Source: Pogona vitticeps
Lineage: Eukaryota; Chordata; Lepidosauria; Squamata; Agamidae
Direction: 5' to 3'
Length of the DNA stretch: 64,000 nt
Assembly (NCBI RefSeq): GCF_051106095.1
Contig: NC_135794.1
Location: 23,996,747 to 24,060,746, forward strand
The notes under the pieces were generated by a model. It was not told where the DNA came from. It ran no database searches and was given only the letters and a program-made list of their open reading frames with translations. Numbering within the stretch: the stretch's first letter is position 1; every line of letters starts with the position of its first letter. A program made the translations under genes and the position numbers. This document shows positions 1-9,905 of this stretch, piece by piece.

Positions 1-961
1 AGAGACAAACGAACCAAGCAAGTGACATTGACTGGAAGGAATACTTCAAACTGCAGCACTATAAAACGAATATCATTTCGTGTATTTCTGTTTAACTGGA
101 AGCCTCCGTGTTGGACCGACACCATTATGGAATACTTTGATTCTTTCTTTGTATCAGTTCCTTCTCTGATTAATTATCTTAATGGTTGCCACACACACAT
201 ACACACTTTCTATTTCTTGAGAGATTATCTTTGTTCATTGTGTTTAACCTCGTCCTAAATGCATCTGCTTGGAAATTAGATGCAATCACTCTTAGCAAAG
301 GAGAGCACAAATGGATTGTGAAGCCCAGATGGATTTTTCCTCTCTTTGATCAAAGGCACACTCCACCAAGGGCTAGCATTGTCTTTTCACACACCGCCTG
401 CTGCTTCCCCCCCACCCCCCGGCTTCTTGCAAATTTTCTTCCCTTCAGCCAACCTGGCCGAGAAGGTGTTCACCTCAAACCCAGACAACAGTGTTGCTTG
501 TGTTATCTCTGGACAGATCGGAACCCTATTCCATCCAATCGGTTTCCAATCAGACAGGATTCCAAACTAAAGTTTTGCTCATACAACCCAAAACCAAATA
601 ACACAGAAAGGGGATTGCGGGGTGAGGTGTGTGGGAAATCGCTGATCTCTCTAGCTTGGCCACTAGGAGTTTAAACAGGTAAACTCCTCCACCATCGGCT
701 GCTAGACTGGGGCAGGTCTAAAGAGTTACAAAGCAACATGAAACACCAGGGAAGGTCGAAGAAGTTACTCTTGGAGGCTAAAAGCTCCGGAGCTGGGTGT
801 AGAATTCTGGAACTCTTGACACATTGATCTTGTCTTTCTTCCTTTCCTGGTGGAGGGGAGAGAACGGACAAAACCTAATACCGTTTGCAGACGTTTTGTG
901 GGGTGGGTGGGTTAAAAGCAACTCCCACAAAAATGGCTGCTTCTGGGGCAACTTATCAGAG
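1..961. other. PDE8-like intron 1 (partial), no coding sequence seen
   Basis: This stretch lies downstream of the exon 1 donor of the minus-strand PDE8-like gene, so it should be the start of intron 1. No further PDE8 exon was recognised. It holds short C-rich and CA-rich runs and short open frames without family resemblance. Confidence 0.5.
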
Positions 962-1112
962 ACTATCATCCTCATCATCTTAGAACTGCAGAGCTGGAAG
1001 ACACCCTATGGGTCATTGAGTTCAGACACTGTCGTGGAGAGAGGCCCAGTGAAGAATCAAAATCCCAGCCTCTGGCTGCTCATCCAGAGGCCTAGACCAC
1101 GGAACTATCCTA
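962..1112 (-). mobile_element. tRNA-derived SINE remnant, minus orientation
   Basis: The segment reads in reverse as a tRNA-like head (paired cloverleaf-like text around 'cccagcctctggctgctca') followed by a body ending in 'agaactgcagagctggaag'. The same body recurs at 55425-55556, which supports a dispersed repeat rather than unique DNA. It is diverged, and the B-box region is degenerate. The family name is not certain. Confidence 0.6.
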
Positions 1113-1234
1113 TTTAATATATTCAGGACTAAGAAGCCAAAACACACCTATAGGGCTACACACACCCCTCTGTGGCCTCTATCATCCACCACCAAACTCT
1201 CCATCCATCATAACATGATTTTTCCCCCCATTAC

Positions 1235-1462
1235 CTTGACACTGGCTCTTTTCGTCCGAGACTCTCCTTCCATGTTCTCCCGGGTGCCTTTCTTAGAGGA
1301 GTTAGTCCTCAGCTTGGAGGAAGAGGTGTTGGAAGATTTAATGAATACTCCAGGGACCAGATTGCCCTGCGGTGGCTGTGATGAGTTCGAGTCCTCCGTG
1401 TCCTTGTTGCTATGATAAACCACCCTGCTGTCGGATATATGGATGCTCGGAGCACAGCCCAT
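1235..1462 (-). CDS. PDE8-family cAMP phosphodiesterase, first coding exon (partial gene)
   Basis: High-affinity, IBMX-insensitive cAMP-specific phosphodiesterases of the PDE8 family start with MGCAPSIH. This exon encodes 76 codons starting MGCAPSIHISDSRVVYHS. Gly2 and Cys3 form a classic N-myristoylation/palmitoylation start, suggesting membrane tethering. The ATG sits in a strong Kozak context (ACCATGG). The exon ends after RASVK at a good donor (AAG|GTAATG at 1234-1233), close to where PDE8B has a similar SVK before its conserved receiver-like region. The Ser/Asn-rich stretch and a VPGVFIK segment resemble PDE8B more than PDE8A from memory, but paralogue assignment is unsettled and a third vertebrate PDE8 copy is possible. 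The REC, PAS and catalytic HD domains must lie beyond the left edge. The CpG island at 2.34-3.85 kb is the likely promoter. Confidence 0.82.
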
Positions 1463-2340
1463 GGTTGGTCTTTGGAAGCAAAGAGCGCTCAGAGTTGTTG
1501 TTGTTGCTGCTGTTGTTATTATTGTTGTTGTTATCCTTTCCTTGGGGGGAAATCAGGTCCTTTTTGTTAACAGGCTGGGTCCACTCGCTGGTCTCCTGCC
1601 CCGATCCACCTGGTCAGCTGTTCCTTAAGTGTAACCCGAAATCCAAAAGGCCATGATGGACAGAGGGGCAAAGGAGCAAGGGGTTTCTTCATCTCTTTTG
1701 TCTTCTTGTTCCCCCCCCCTTTCCACCCCCTCCAGAACAGGTTCTCTCGATCTCCAAGCCTCACAAAGCTGGGTTATAGCAAGCCAGGAGTGAGAAAGCT
1801 CCCAGAGGAAGCTTAACTGTGAAGTGGGGGTTACACCATGTTGTATTTTTGAGACACATACTCAAAGAAAAAAAACACACACACACACAACCCCCAAAGC
1901 AAAACAGAAAAAGCCAGGTGAGAGGGAGAAGGGCCCACGAAGGAAGTGGGGGGGGCGGTGTTCTCTGGCCTCCCTTGGCCAGGATTAAGAAATGATCCGA
2001 TCCATGCTGTTTTGGGTCAGCATTCCCCTCCCCCTTTCTTTTCAGCCCCAAAGAAAGAGAGAATAAATGTCTGTTTTCATGTCTTCCCAATATATTACAA
2101 ATTTAGAGAAAGGAGAGGGTGGGTTTTCCTTACCACCAAAGGCCCCTATTCAAAAGAAGGTCCCACCCCAGACTTCTACCCCCTGCACCTCCCCCTCCAA
2201 GTCCTCCAAGGGCCCAGATCCTTCCACCCTAGCATCTCCCAAGGGTGGTTTCTGGGCAGGATGAAAGGGGGGAGGGGAAGACCCCCCTCCAAAACGGCAG
2301 AAAGCCCAGCCTCATCCGCCTCGGGTCCAATTCATATTCC
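1463..2340 (-). other. 5' leader / proximal upstream region of the PDE8-like gene
   Basis: The DNA between the PDE8-like ATG and the CpG island. On the minus strand the last 70 bases before the ATG contain a (CAA/CAG/AAT)n run (plus-strand GTT/GCT repeats at about 1494-1533), an unstructured stretch if transcribed. A short CA run lies at about 1876-1889. No recognised coding exon or clear splice acceptor was found, so the leader may run straight back to the CpG island or be spliced from it. Confidence 0.4.
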
Positions 2341-3850
2341 TGGCCCACCACCTCCTCCTCCTCCAGGACCTGCTTCTCCGTAGTTGCGGCTGAAAACTCG
2401 GGAGCAGTTTAGGGGCATTCACACGTTACCTCTCCTGCTTGGGAAGGGCCTCCCCGGCCCGCCTTCCGCGCTCGCTCTTCTTTCGGGGAGGCTTGGCCGA
2501 GGGGAAAAGGGGGGGGCGGAAAGCTTCCTTCTCCAGCAGAAGTCTACCCATCCATTCAAAGGCAACCCGACCTCCCCTTTCCCAATAACCCTCTTTTTTT
2601 CGGGACCGGGGGGGGTGGGGAGACCGAGAGAGGACGAGAGAGCTTGCAAGCGCGGCGCCCGGAACAAAACAAGGAGAGTCGCTGGAAACGGTGCTTCTCC
2701 AAAAGGCGGCGGGAGGCGGGGGGGGGGGACCCCTTCAGCGGCCCATCCTCTCTGGGGGGCCGGGGCGGGTAGGGGGGCGGGCAGAAGCCCGGGGGCGACT
2801 TTTTCTTAGTCCTGATTCCTCCGCCCCTGAAAGAGGGCAATCAACCGTCGGGAGGCGGCCGGCTTAACGGGCTCCGAAGGGGTGGTCTTCCAGGTCCAGG
2901 TTTTCCTCTGTCCTCTTTTGGGGGAGAGGGGGTGTGATTTTGCGCCGAGGAGCCCCCCCCCTTCGGAAAGCGAGCAGGCGACCGGGGGGCTGGAAAGAGA
3001 GTCGAGAAAGGCGGGGGGGGGGCAGGAGGAGTTGGGGGGGGGCGCCCGACCTGCGTGTAGGGAAGGAGAACGGCGAGAGCGGGGAGGGGGGGAGAGAGAG
3101 GGGGGGCTGCCTGGCTGGCTGGCCGGCCGGCCCGTCGCTCGCTGGCCGGGGGTCTCTCGGGGTGGCGATCGGCGGCGGCGGCGCCCCGGGGCAGGTGGCC
3201 TCGCCTCCTCTCCGGCCGGGCGAGCCGGGCGCCTTCTTCTGCCGGGCGAAGCTTTGCAGCTGGCGAAGCAGCAGCAGCAGCAGCTGGAGCTCTACCGCAG
3301 CGGAGCCGAGCCGAGCCGAGCCGAGCCAAGCCAGGCGCCTCGGGTGGCTCGCCCGCCTGCTCCTGGTCCTGCTCCTGCCGCTGCTCGGCGGCCCCCTCCC
3401 CGGGCGGCGATCCAAGCGCCCCGCTCGGGCCGAGCCGCCTTTGCCTCGCCTTCCTCCGCCTCCTCCTCCTCGCTCCTTCCCGGACGCAGACCCGCCCGCG
3501 GGGCGGCGGCGGGGGGGGGGGAAGGCGGTCTGGCCCCCGGCGTCGGATCGCCCCGCGCCCCACCAGCAGGACCAGCGGCGGCGGCGCAGCCCAGAAAGCC
3601 CCCCCCCCCCGCGCGCCGCCGCCGGCTCTGACCTCCAGCCTCCGGTGGCGTCAATGCAAATGCAGCCGCGGCACCAATCCGGAGCGAGGCGCCCGGCGGG
3701 CGGGGGCGGCGGAGGGAACTTCAAACCGGCGCCGGGGCTTCCGCGCCGCCTTCGCAGGAGCCGGGCCGAGAGGGCGCCCTCCGTCGGGGGACACCGGCAC
3801 ACGTCTGCCCGCCCGGCCGCCCTCGAGGGGCGCCACCCTTGCCGTCACTC
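2340..3850 (-). promoter_or_regulatory. CpG island, probable PDE8-like promoter
   Basis: A sharp rise in G+C with very dense CpG dinucleotides, many GC boxes and G-runs, and a (GAGCC)n run at about 3300-3330. At the distal edge an octamer ATGCAAAT (3654-3661) lies 12 bp from a CCAAT (3674-3678). The island is the only CpG-dense block near the PDE8-like first coding exon. Long frames in both strands (for example 2934-4166 plus and 2864-3802 minus) are low-complexity Pro/Arg/Gly text and reflect base composition. Confidence 0.75.
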
Positions 3851-4799
3851 CAGGGGTGGGATCGCCGCCTTAAGACCGGTGCGCATCTCCTGGCCCCTTA
3901 GGGTAATCCCTTCAGGCACGCAAATCTTCCAGGGCCACAGGGAGACACCCACTCCAAGCGCGATCCAAAAGCAAGCCAGGACCAAAGGGCTTCCTTCTCT
4001 TGCAACCTTATCCCGCAGGGCACCTAAATCATCTTTCAAGGCCAGACCTCATGTAAACCAAGCGGTGTTGCTTCCCCAGTTAGCTAAACTGGGGGCATCG
4101 TGTGTAGGGCATAAACGCGACACTCAAAGACAGCACCCGCCATTCCTTTCACGAGGCCCAGACTGAGAAGGCCTCCTCCCTCTTGGCAAACGCATCCATG
4201 GCCACCACGCCAGCAGCCGGGCCTTCCACCACACCTGAAGGCAACAGGGACAAAACAGGGCTTCGGCCTCTCACAGGATGAACCCAGGAGGAGCGAAGGG
4301 CAGCTGCCATGGCCACCACCAGAGACAAGCCCTTCCCCATCAGCCTCTGCTCCTCTATTCCCAGCCACCTCACTCCTGCTGGCCACCATCTCAGAGGAAG
4401 TGTATGTGCCGATGCTTCCTTGCCTGCCTGCCTGCCTGCTTGCTTGTTTCTGCGCGGGGACAGACACAGGTGGAAAGAAGGGGCCAGCTCTGGTTCCTGG
4501 CTCAGCTTAGCACCCCACCAACTTACTGCACGTCACCCTATCACACACAGACCACCCGTTAGGGCTTTTCACTGCCACCATCATTTAAAATCTGCCAGAA
4601 GGTAGGAAGGTGAGCCTGAGGGGAGTCACAGCCGAAACATCTGGAAGGCAGAAGCTCCCTCGCCCCAGCCTGAGCCAGCTGCCCCACCCTAACCTGTTTC
4701 ACAGCTGGCCTTGCAGCCTGCTTTTCTCCCCCACTGAGCTGCCTTGAAGTTTGCTGCATTTTGCACAAGAGGCAAGTTGCAGTGATCCAGAGCAAATCT

Positions 4800-4852
<53 letters not shown>

Positions 4853-6302
4853 CCACTGGGGTGGAAACAAAATACTACTTTTCCCCTTGAAAAGGACATT
4901 TAAAGGCATTTGGTTACTGCATCGACAACAACAGTAAGACAGCAGATAAGGGGAACAGCGGATACAGAGTCCAGCAGATACTGCTACCAGGCCAACAGGC
5001 GGCTAACATGGGACACATAGGGTCAGGCTGGTGAGAGATGACACACAACATTTGCAGAAGGAATATGAAGATGAAGGAGGAGTATATACTTCGTCCTCAT
5101 TATGAAAAACCCAAGGTGTCCCCCGAAGGCTACATGCACCAGCGGCTGAGAGTGATTGTTCTAGGGCAGACTTCCCCAAGTCATAAGGAACTACAATGTC
5201 CATCGCCCCCAGCCACTGGAAAAGGGCATTAAATGCACCACCTTCAACACATCTGCTGTAAGGAAGAAGCCCCACAGAAACCGTGTGACTTCATGAGGCA
5301 TGAGGCCCTGGTTTCAGGCCAGTTGTGGTCATGCATTTAGATTCTGCTACAAATAAATTAACAGAAGAAATTACAGGGGTAATTTATAGCAAATTTTTGC
5401 TGGTGTACCGATTCCAGGCACAAGTGCCCTGCTGTTAAAAAGTTGGCACGCTGTCCTTTAAAGTGGTTAGAAACGTCCTCTAAATTTAACCTTCCCAAGT
5501 TTACAGTGCTCTACTCATACCTTAATGTTTTGATTAGTGATAAGCACTCGTGGTTAAGGTTCCAGGGAAGAGCTGCATAATTACAGCATACAGTAGCCCT
5601 GATGGAGGCATATTTGTGGGGCGAGGGGGAGCAAGACAGCCGATTAAAATCAAAAGCACCCCATGGAAGGATAAGAATGGTGAAACTAGCCCATGTCGAA
5701 AGAAGAGTAAGCTACTAATGTTGTTACAGTAAAAGAGCATTTAAACATGGAAATCAAGACAGAGCTAATGTGCAGTGGCTGTCTAACGATCTCTAGAGAT
5801 CTCCCATTTTCCAGCTAATCTAGTCCCAGCTCATAATCAAGATGGTGTAGATGTCAGCAGTTTCAAAACAAATTTTTAAATAGACTTGGAAGACACGTGG
5901 AGAGGGAGTTTTAAAAGTGAGCTGAAACTTGAGTCACCATAGGAACAGAGGAAGACCTTCTGCCAGTGCTCACATTCTGAGGTCCAGTTTAAAAGTGTCT
6001 CACTCCATCACTACGTCTTCCTCACCAGCCAAGCTGCCATCAGAATCATCCTTGCTGTGATCTTTTACCAGCAAACGTTTTGCATTCTGCGTTATTAGTG
6101 CCTTATGCGGCTCACACCAAAACATACAGGGAGAGACTAGCCCCCTTTAGTGGCCAACTTTGATATTGCACATGACAATTGACATAAACATTTCACTACA
6201 CAAATGAGCATCCCTTCCCACAGCCCCAGTCCATGATGGTTTGCCCCCAACCCATTTCACTGCTCTCTGTGTGAGGACAGCTTCAAAAGGGAAGTTTAAT
6301 AA
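3851..6302. other. Intergenic, no gene seen
   Basis: Mostly unique-looking DNA. It includes CCTG/CTTG repeats at about 4420-4446, the GA microsatellite at 4804-4850, and a short MITE-like remnant near 5165-5235 ('ggaactacaatgtccatc'). No protein family was recognised in either strand. Confidence 0.5.
4804..4850. repeat. (GA)n microsatellite
   Basis: About 23 uninterrupted GA dinucleotides. Confidence 0.97.
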
Positions 6303-6590
6303 AACCCTAATCTGGAAGGACAGATCCTGAAGATGAGGCTCCAAGACTTTGGCCATCTCCTGAGAAGAGAAGACTCCCTGGAAAAGACCCTGATGTTGGG
6401 AAAGTGTGGAGGCAAGAGGAGAAGGGGACAACAGAAGATGAGATGGTTGGACAGTGTCATTGAAGCAACCAACATGAATTTGACCCAACTCTGGGAGGCA
6501 GTGGAAGACGGGAGGGCCTGGCGTGCTCTGGTCCATGGGGTCACGAAGATTCGGACATGACTTAATGACTAAACAACAACAAAATAAAAA
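6303..6590 (+). mobile_element. Bov-B LINE (RTE clade) 3' end fragment
   Basis: The plus frame from 6333 reads as the C-terminus of Bov-B ORF2: HLLRREDSLEKTLMLGK, then KRRRGQQKMRWLDSV, then WRALVHGVTKIRT. This is followed by the family's short 3' tail ('tcggacatgacttaatgac') and an AAC-rich end. It is a 5'-truncated copy, as is typical of target-primed retrotransposition. In squamates this LINE mobilises SINEs sharing its tail, several of which lie in this window. Confidence 0.85.
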
Positions 6591-7038
6591 CCCCTCAGTG
6601 TAGTAGATTGTTCTGCATGTGGCAGAAATGAAAATAGTTTGTCCACTTAGTTTTGAGCTGACAAGTAGGGCATCTTGCTGTAATCCACATAAAGGGAACA
6701 AGACGCCCTGCAAGTGGCCAGTAATTGGGGGGCATGGGTTGGAATCAGTGTTGGGGATTCCAGAAATACATTATCACTCACAGATCTTGTTCCTACAGTC
6801 AGGAAAAAGGAGAAGAAAAAAGAAAAAGGAAAAAAAGTTGTTTTTCTAACAGAGTTAAGATGTCAGAGGAGTTTAGTCAGCTTTTTTCTGGGGTCAAAGT
6901 CCAGGTATGCAGGACTGCAGCAAAAGGAGTGTGTGGGGGGGAGGTAGCAGCACAGACATCAGTCAGAACAGAGCAAAGAAAACCTCTGGACAGAACAGGG
7001 ATCTTACGACATTCTGTCTGAACGTCCTCCACATTTAA

Positions 7039-7258
7039 AGCTGAACATAGTACACATTCAAGTATGCACATGACAGCACATTTAAAGCCCAACTCAGTAA
7101 AATTTCATCTATTAAAACATATTTCAAGTTGAACATAGTATGCATTCAGGCATCTAGATTATTGCGTATTTACAGTGAAACATAGTATGTGCTTAAGTAT
7201 AGATATTACAGCAGGCCAAACTTGGTGTACATTCAAGTATAAGATATATAGAAACAGG
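7039..7258. repeat. Diverged minisatellite, about 45-bp period
   Basis: Related units begin near 7042, 7087, 7130, 7176 and 7221. Each starts with a GAACATAGTA-like box, then a CATTCAAGTAT-like box, at 44-46 bp spacing. Units differ at many positions, so the array is old. Confidence 0.65.
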
Positions 7259-7287
7259 TACTGTATAAAGATAACAGTAATAACTAT

Positions 7288-7468
7288 GTGCAGTCAAGGA
7301 TTTCCTAGGTAGAGCATGCTCAGAAATGGTTACGCCTTCCCTTCTTCTGGGGATGGCCTGGGACTCTGCCGCTGGCCCAAGGCCACCCAGGCTGGTTCTT
7401 ACTGCGGGAGGCAGAGTGAGGAATCGAACTCCCAGCCTCTGGCTTCACAGCCAGATACTTCAACCATT
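7288..7468 (-). mobile_element. tRNA-derived SINE with Bov-B-like tail
   Basis: In reverse: a B-box-like GGGAGTTCGATTCC head (seen on plus as 'ggaatcgaactcccagcctc'), a conserved middle seen on plus as 'ggcccaaggccacccaggct', and a tail facing 7288. The same three-part layout recurs at 16497, 28752, 37561 and 53922. Confidence 0.85.
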
Positions 7469-9722
7469 TATATCTGCATCTGTCTAAATACTGTTATAGA
7501 TAATTAACTCTGTGTGTTTACTTACACACATACACATTTTACACTAATAAAAGCGTGCTGAGAATTACAATTTTTACCAATAGATATCTCAGTGGGTGGA
7601 CTATAACATGAAATATATATGTGAATGTGACAAGAGAGGACAATCAAGGCTCAGGAATAAAGCCCTTTCCCCCCAACACATTCCAACGAACATGAATCTT
7701 TTATTGACATTGTCGTTGGTGCGGGAATGAAGAAGGAACAAGACCTCGGTTTTCTTATCTCACAGACCTTAGAACAAGCTGAGCAGCCTCAAAGATACGG
7801 GTGGGGAAAACTGTAGCCATTCAATTTCCTGCCTGTTATAAAAGCCTCTACAGATCTTTTGTCAAGCAAAGCAAAACTAATAGCCAAAATAAAATTAAAA
7901 AGGGGCAGCCTTTCCCGAGAGATCCTGGGGAAGGCAGACATGGCAGCAGCGCAAGTTTTCCTAGCACAAGTTTGTGAAGGGCTTTATGGGATGAACCATT
8001 CCAACTCGTCTGTAGGGCCATCCTCAGGTATTTCAATCCCAGCACTTCCATGGGTGGAAAAGATGCAGCTGGTGATTTTGGGATGCTAGTCCCTGTTGAT
8101 ATTAGGGCCACTCCTGACCTAGTAGACATGGTACTGCCTAAACACCTAAGGTTCATGTCATGGGCTGATTCCTACCCTAAAGCAACCCCTCTGACACTGT
8201 GATGTGTTTCTGGAGGGAAGCCTCTCTTCCAAGGGTGGGAAAGCTGTGGTTCCCCGGAGGAGCTTTGTTTTGGATTTCTTCTCCTGCCAGTCCTAGCTAG
8301 CATAGCCAGGGGTCAAGCCTGATGGGAGCTGAATTCCATGGGCCCCTGCCTTGTTCTAGTCTTGTTTTAAGTCAAGGAGAAGATGCGTATCAGAGACCTG
8401 TCTTGTCTCCTACCTGTCTCCAGGAGTCTCAGAATGTGGGAACAGAAAGAGAAGAGGAGAAAGTCAAAATACTGTACATGTGATTCCTTCCCCCCCCCCC
8501 AATTAATTTGTAATTTATCTTTCTTGCAGGGCATGACATGACCTTAGGTGACTGGGGACAAAACCTGCAATTAGGCAGAGTTAAGAGAAGGCAAGCCGAG
8601 ATCTGCAAACTCTGTGCTTTCTGACTCAAGCTGACATGAAGAACAAAACAGAAAACTTAACACAAACTTAGACAATAGCCTACATGATATGTAGTTCTTC
8701 AACATGTAATAATGTAAACCAACCGACCCAAAACCCACAAAGGCTTTATAATTTGCTAGAGGTGAAAGCGTTGCTGCTCAAAATTTGCCCCCAGTGGAAT
8801 GTAATAAAACAAATGTGACTTTCTCTGTTTGTGTCTGGGCACCAGGAATGGGTACCAAATCCTGAGTTAGTCTGTTTGCTGTCATCTGGATGCCAAGCTC
8901 AGACTCAACAGCCTTTCGAACAGACTAAAACTGAAAAGGAAGGATTGTTCTCTGGGACCATCAAATAGAGAGCTAGAAAACGGGACACGTGGCCCACTCA
9001 TTAAGGTGAGGCTGTCTGAGGGGTTTTGATGGCATCATTCAGGGTCATTGTGGGAAATTAAAAAGGGAGACTTTCAGACACCTCCCCTCTCCTTTCCTGA
9101 AGAGGTCAGTAGTTAAAAAGAACGGGACATCAGAAAACAAGGGAACTGTGCCCGCCCAGTGGGGGCAATTTGTGAGTGCTTCTATATAAACACACCCTGC
9201 AGTCCCCCTTTCCTTATTGTACTGGAACACCATCCAGTGGAACAGCAGTCTTATTTTTATCAGCAAAAGCAAGATGACAGCTTTGCTTATGCCTTCTTAA
9301 TCCAAGGGAGTTATGCAACGTCACACACAGCATGCATGCTCCGGGGCCGCCCAAAAACCCCAGAGGGTTGATTTTTCTGCTGCCTAATCATCTACCAAAT
9401 AAGGAAAACTGCCAGGGTCGAGGCAGGGTACTTTGAGTTGTTTCACAACTCAAGAAACTCCTGCCATGGGACAAAAGGCTTGGTTAGTGCATTAGGTTAC
9501 CAATCCTGCCCCCCCTCCCGGCAACCCCTCCCCCCATCGTGCTTGCAATATTGTGAAGCACATAGAAAGCACTGTGATCCATGGGGATACACGGCTCTGA
9601 AAACCGTCTGTTATATCAACAGGGCATGAAGAGAGAGATAAGGGGATGGGGAGAAGATGGGTTAATCTATGCAATGACGTCCAGGTCAAAATTAGGATTT
9701 CCTAGCCATTGAAGTAGATTCC
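7469..9722. other. Intergenic, no gene seen
   Basis: No recognised coding exon, RNA gene or clear repeat apart from homopolymer C near 8492-8502. Short frames show no family resemblance. Confidence 0.45.
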
Positions 9723-9723
9723 C

Positions 9724-9905
9724 AGTGTGGTGTAGTGGACAGAGTGATGGACTAGGATGCTGGAGAACAGGGTTTGAACGCCTGCTCAGCCATGGCGGCT
9801 CACCGGGGGAGTGGAAGTGGTAAAACCACACCTTAATTGCCTCATTTACCTAGAAAACCCTGTTGGGGTCCCTATATGTTGGTTCTGACTTGGCAGCACA
9901 GAGCC
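9724..9905 (+). mobile_element. tRNA-derived SINE with Bov-B-like tail (second head type)
   Basis: The A-box-like start 'gtggtgtagtggacagagtg' and B-box-like 'gggtttgaacgcc' are followed by a tail around 'agaaaaccctgttggggtc' and 'ggttctgacttggcagcaca'. The head differs from the 7288/28752 group, so two SINE subfamilies share one tail. Confidence 0.8.

Noticed and set aside
2841-4166. Long overlapping open frames on both strands (up to 410 codons)
   Set aside because: They lie in a CpG island, overlap each other on both strands, and read as Pro/Arg/Gly/Ser low-complexity text. Stop codons are rare there because of base composition.
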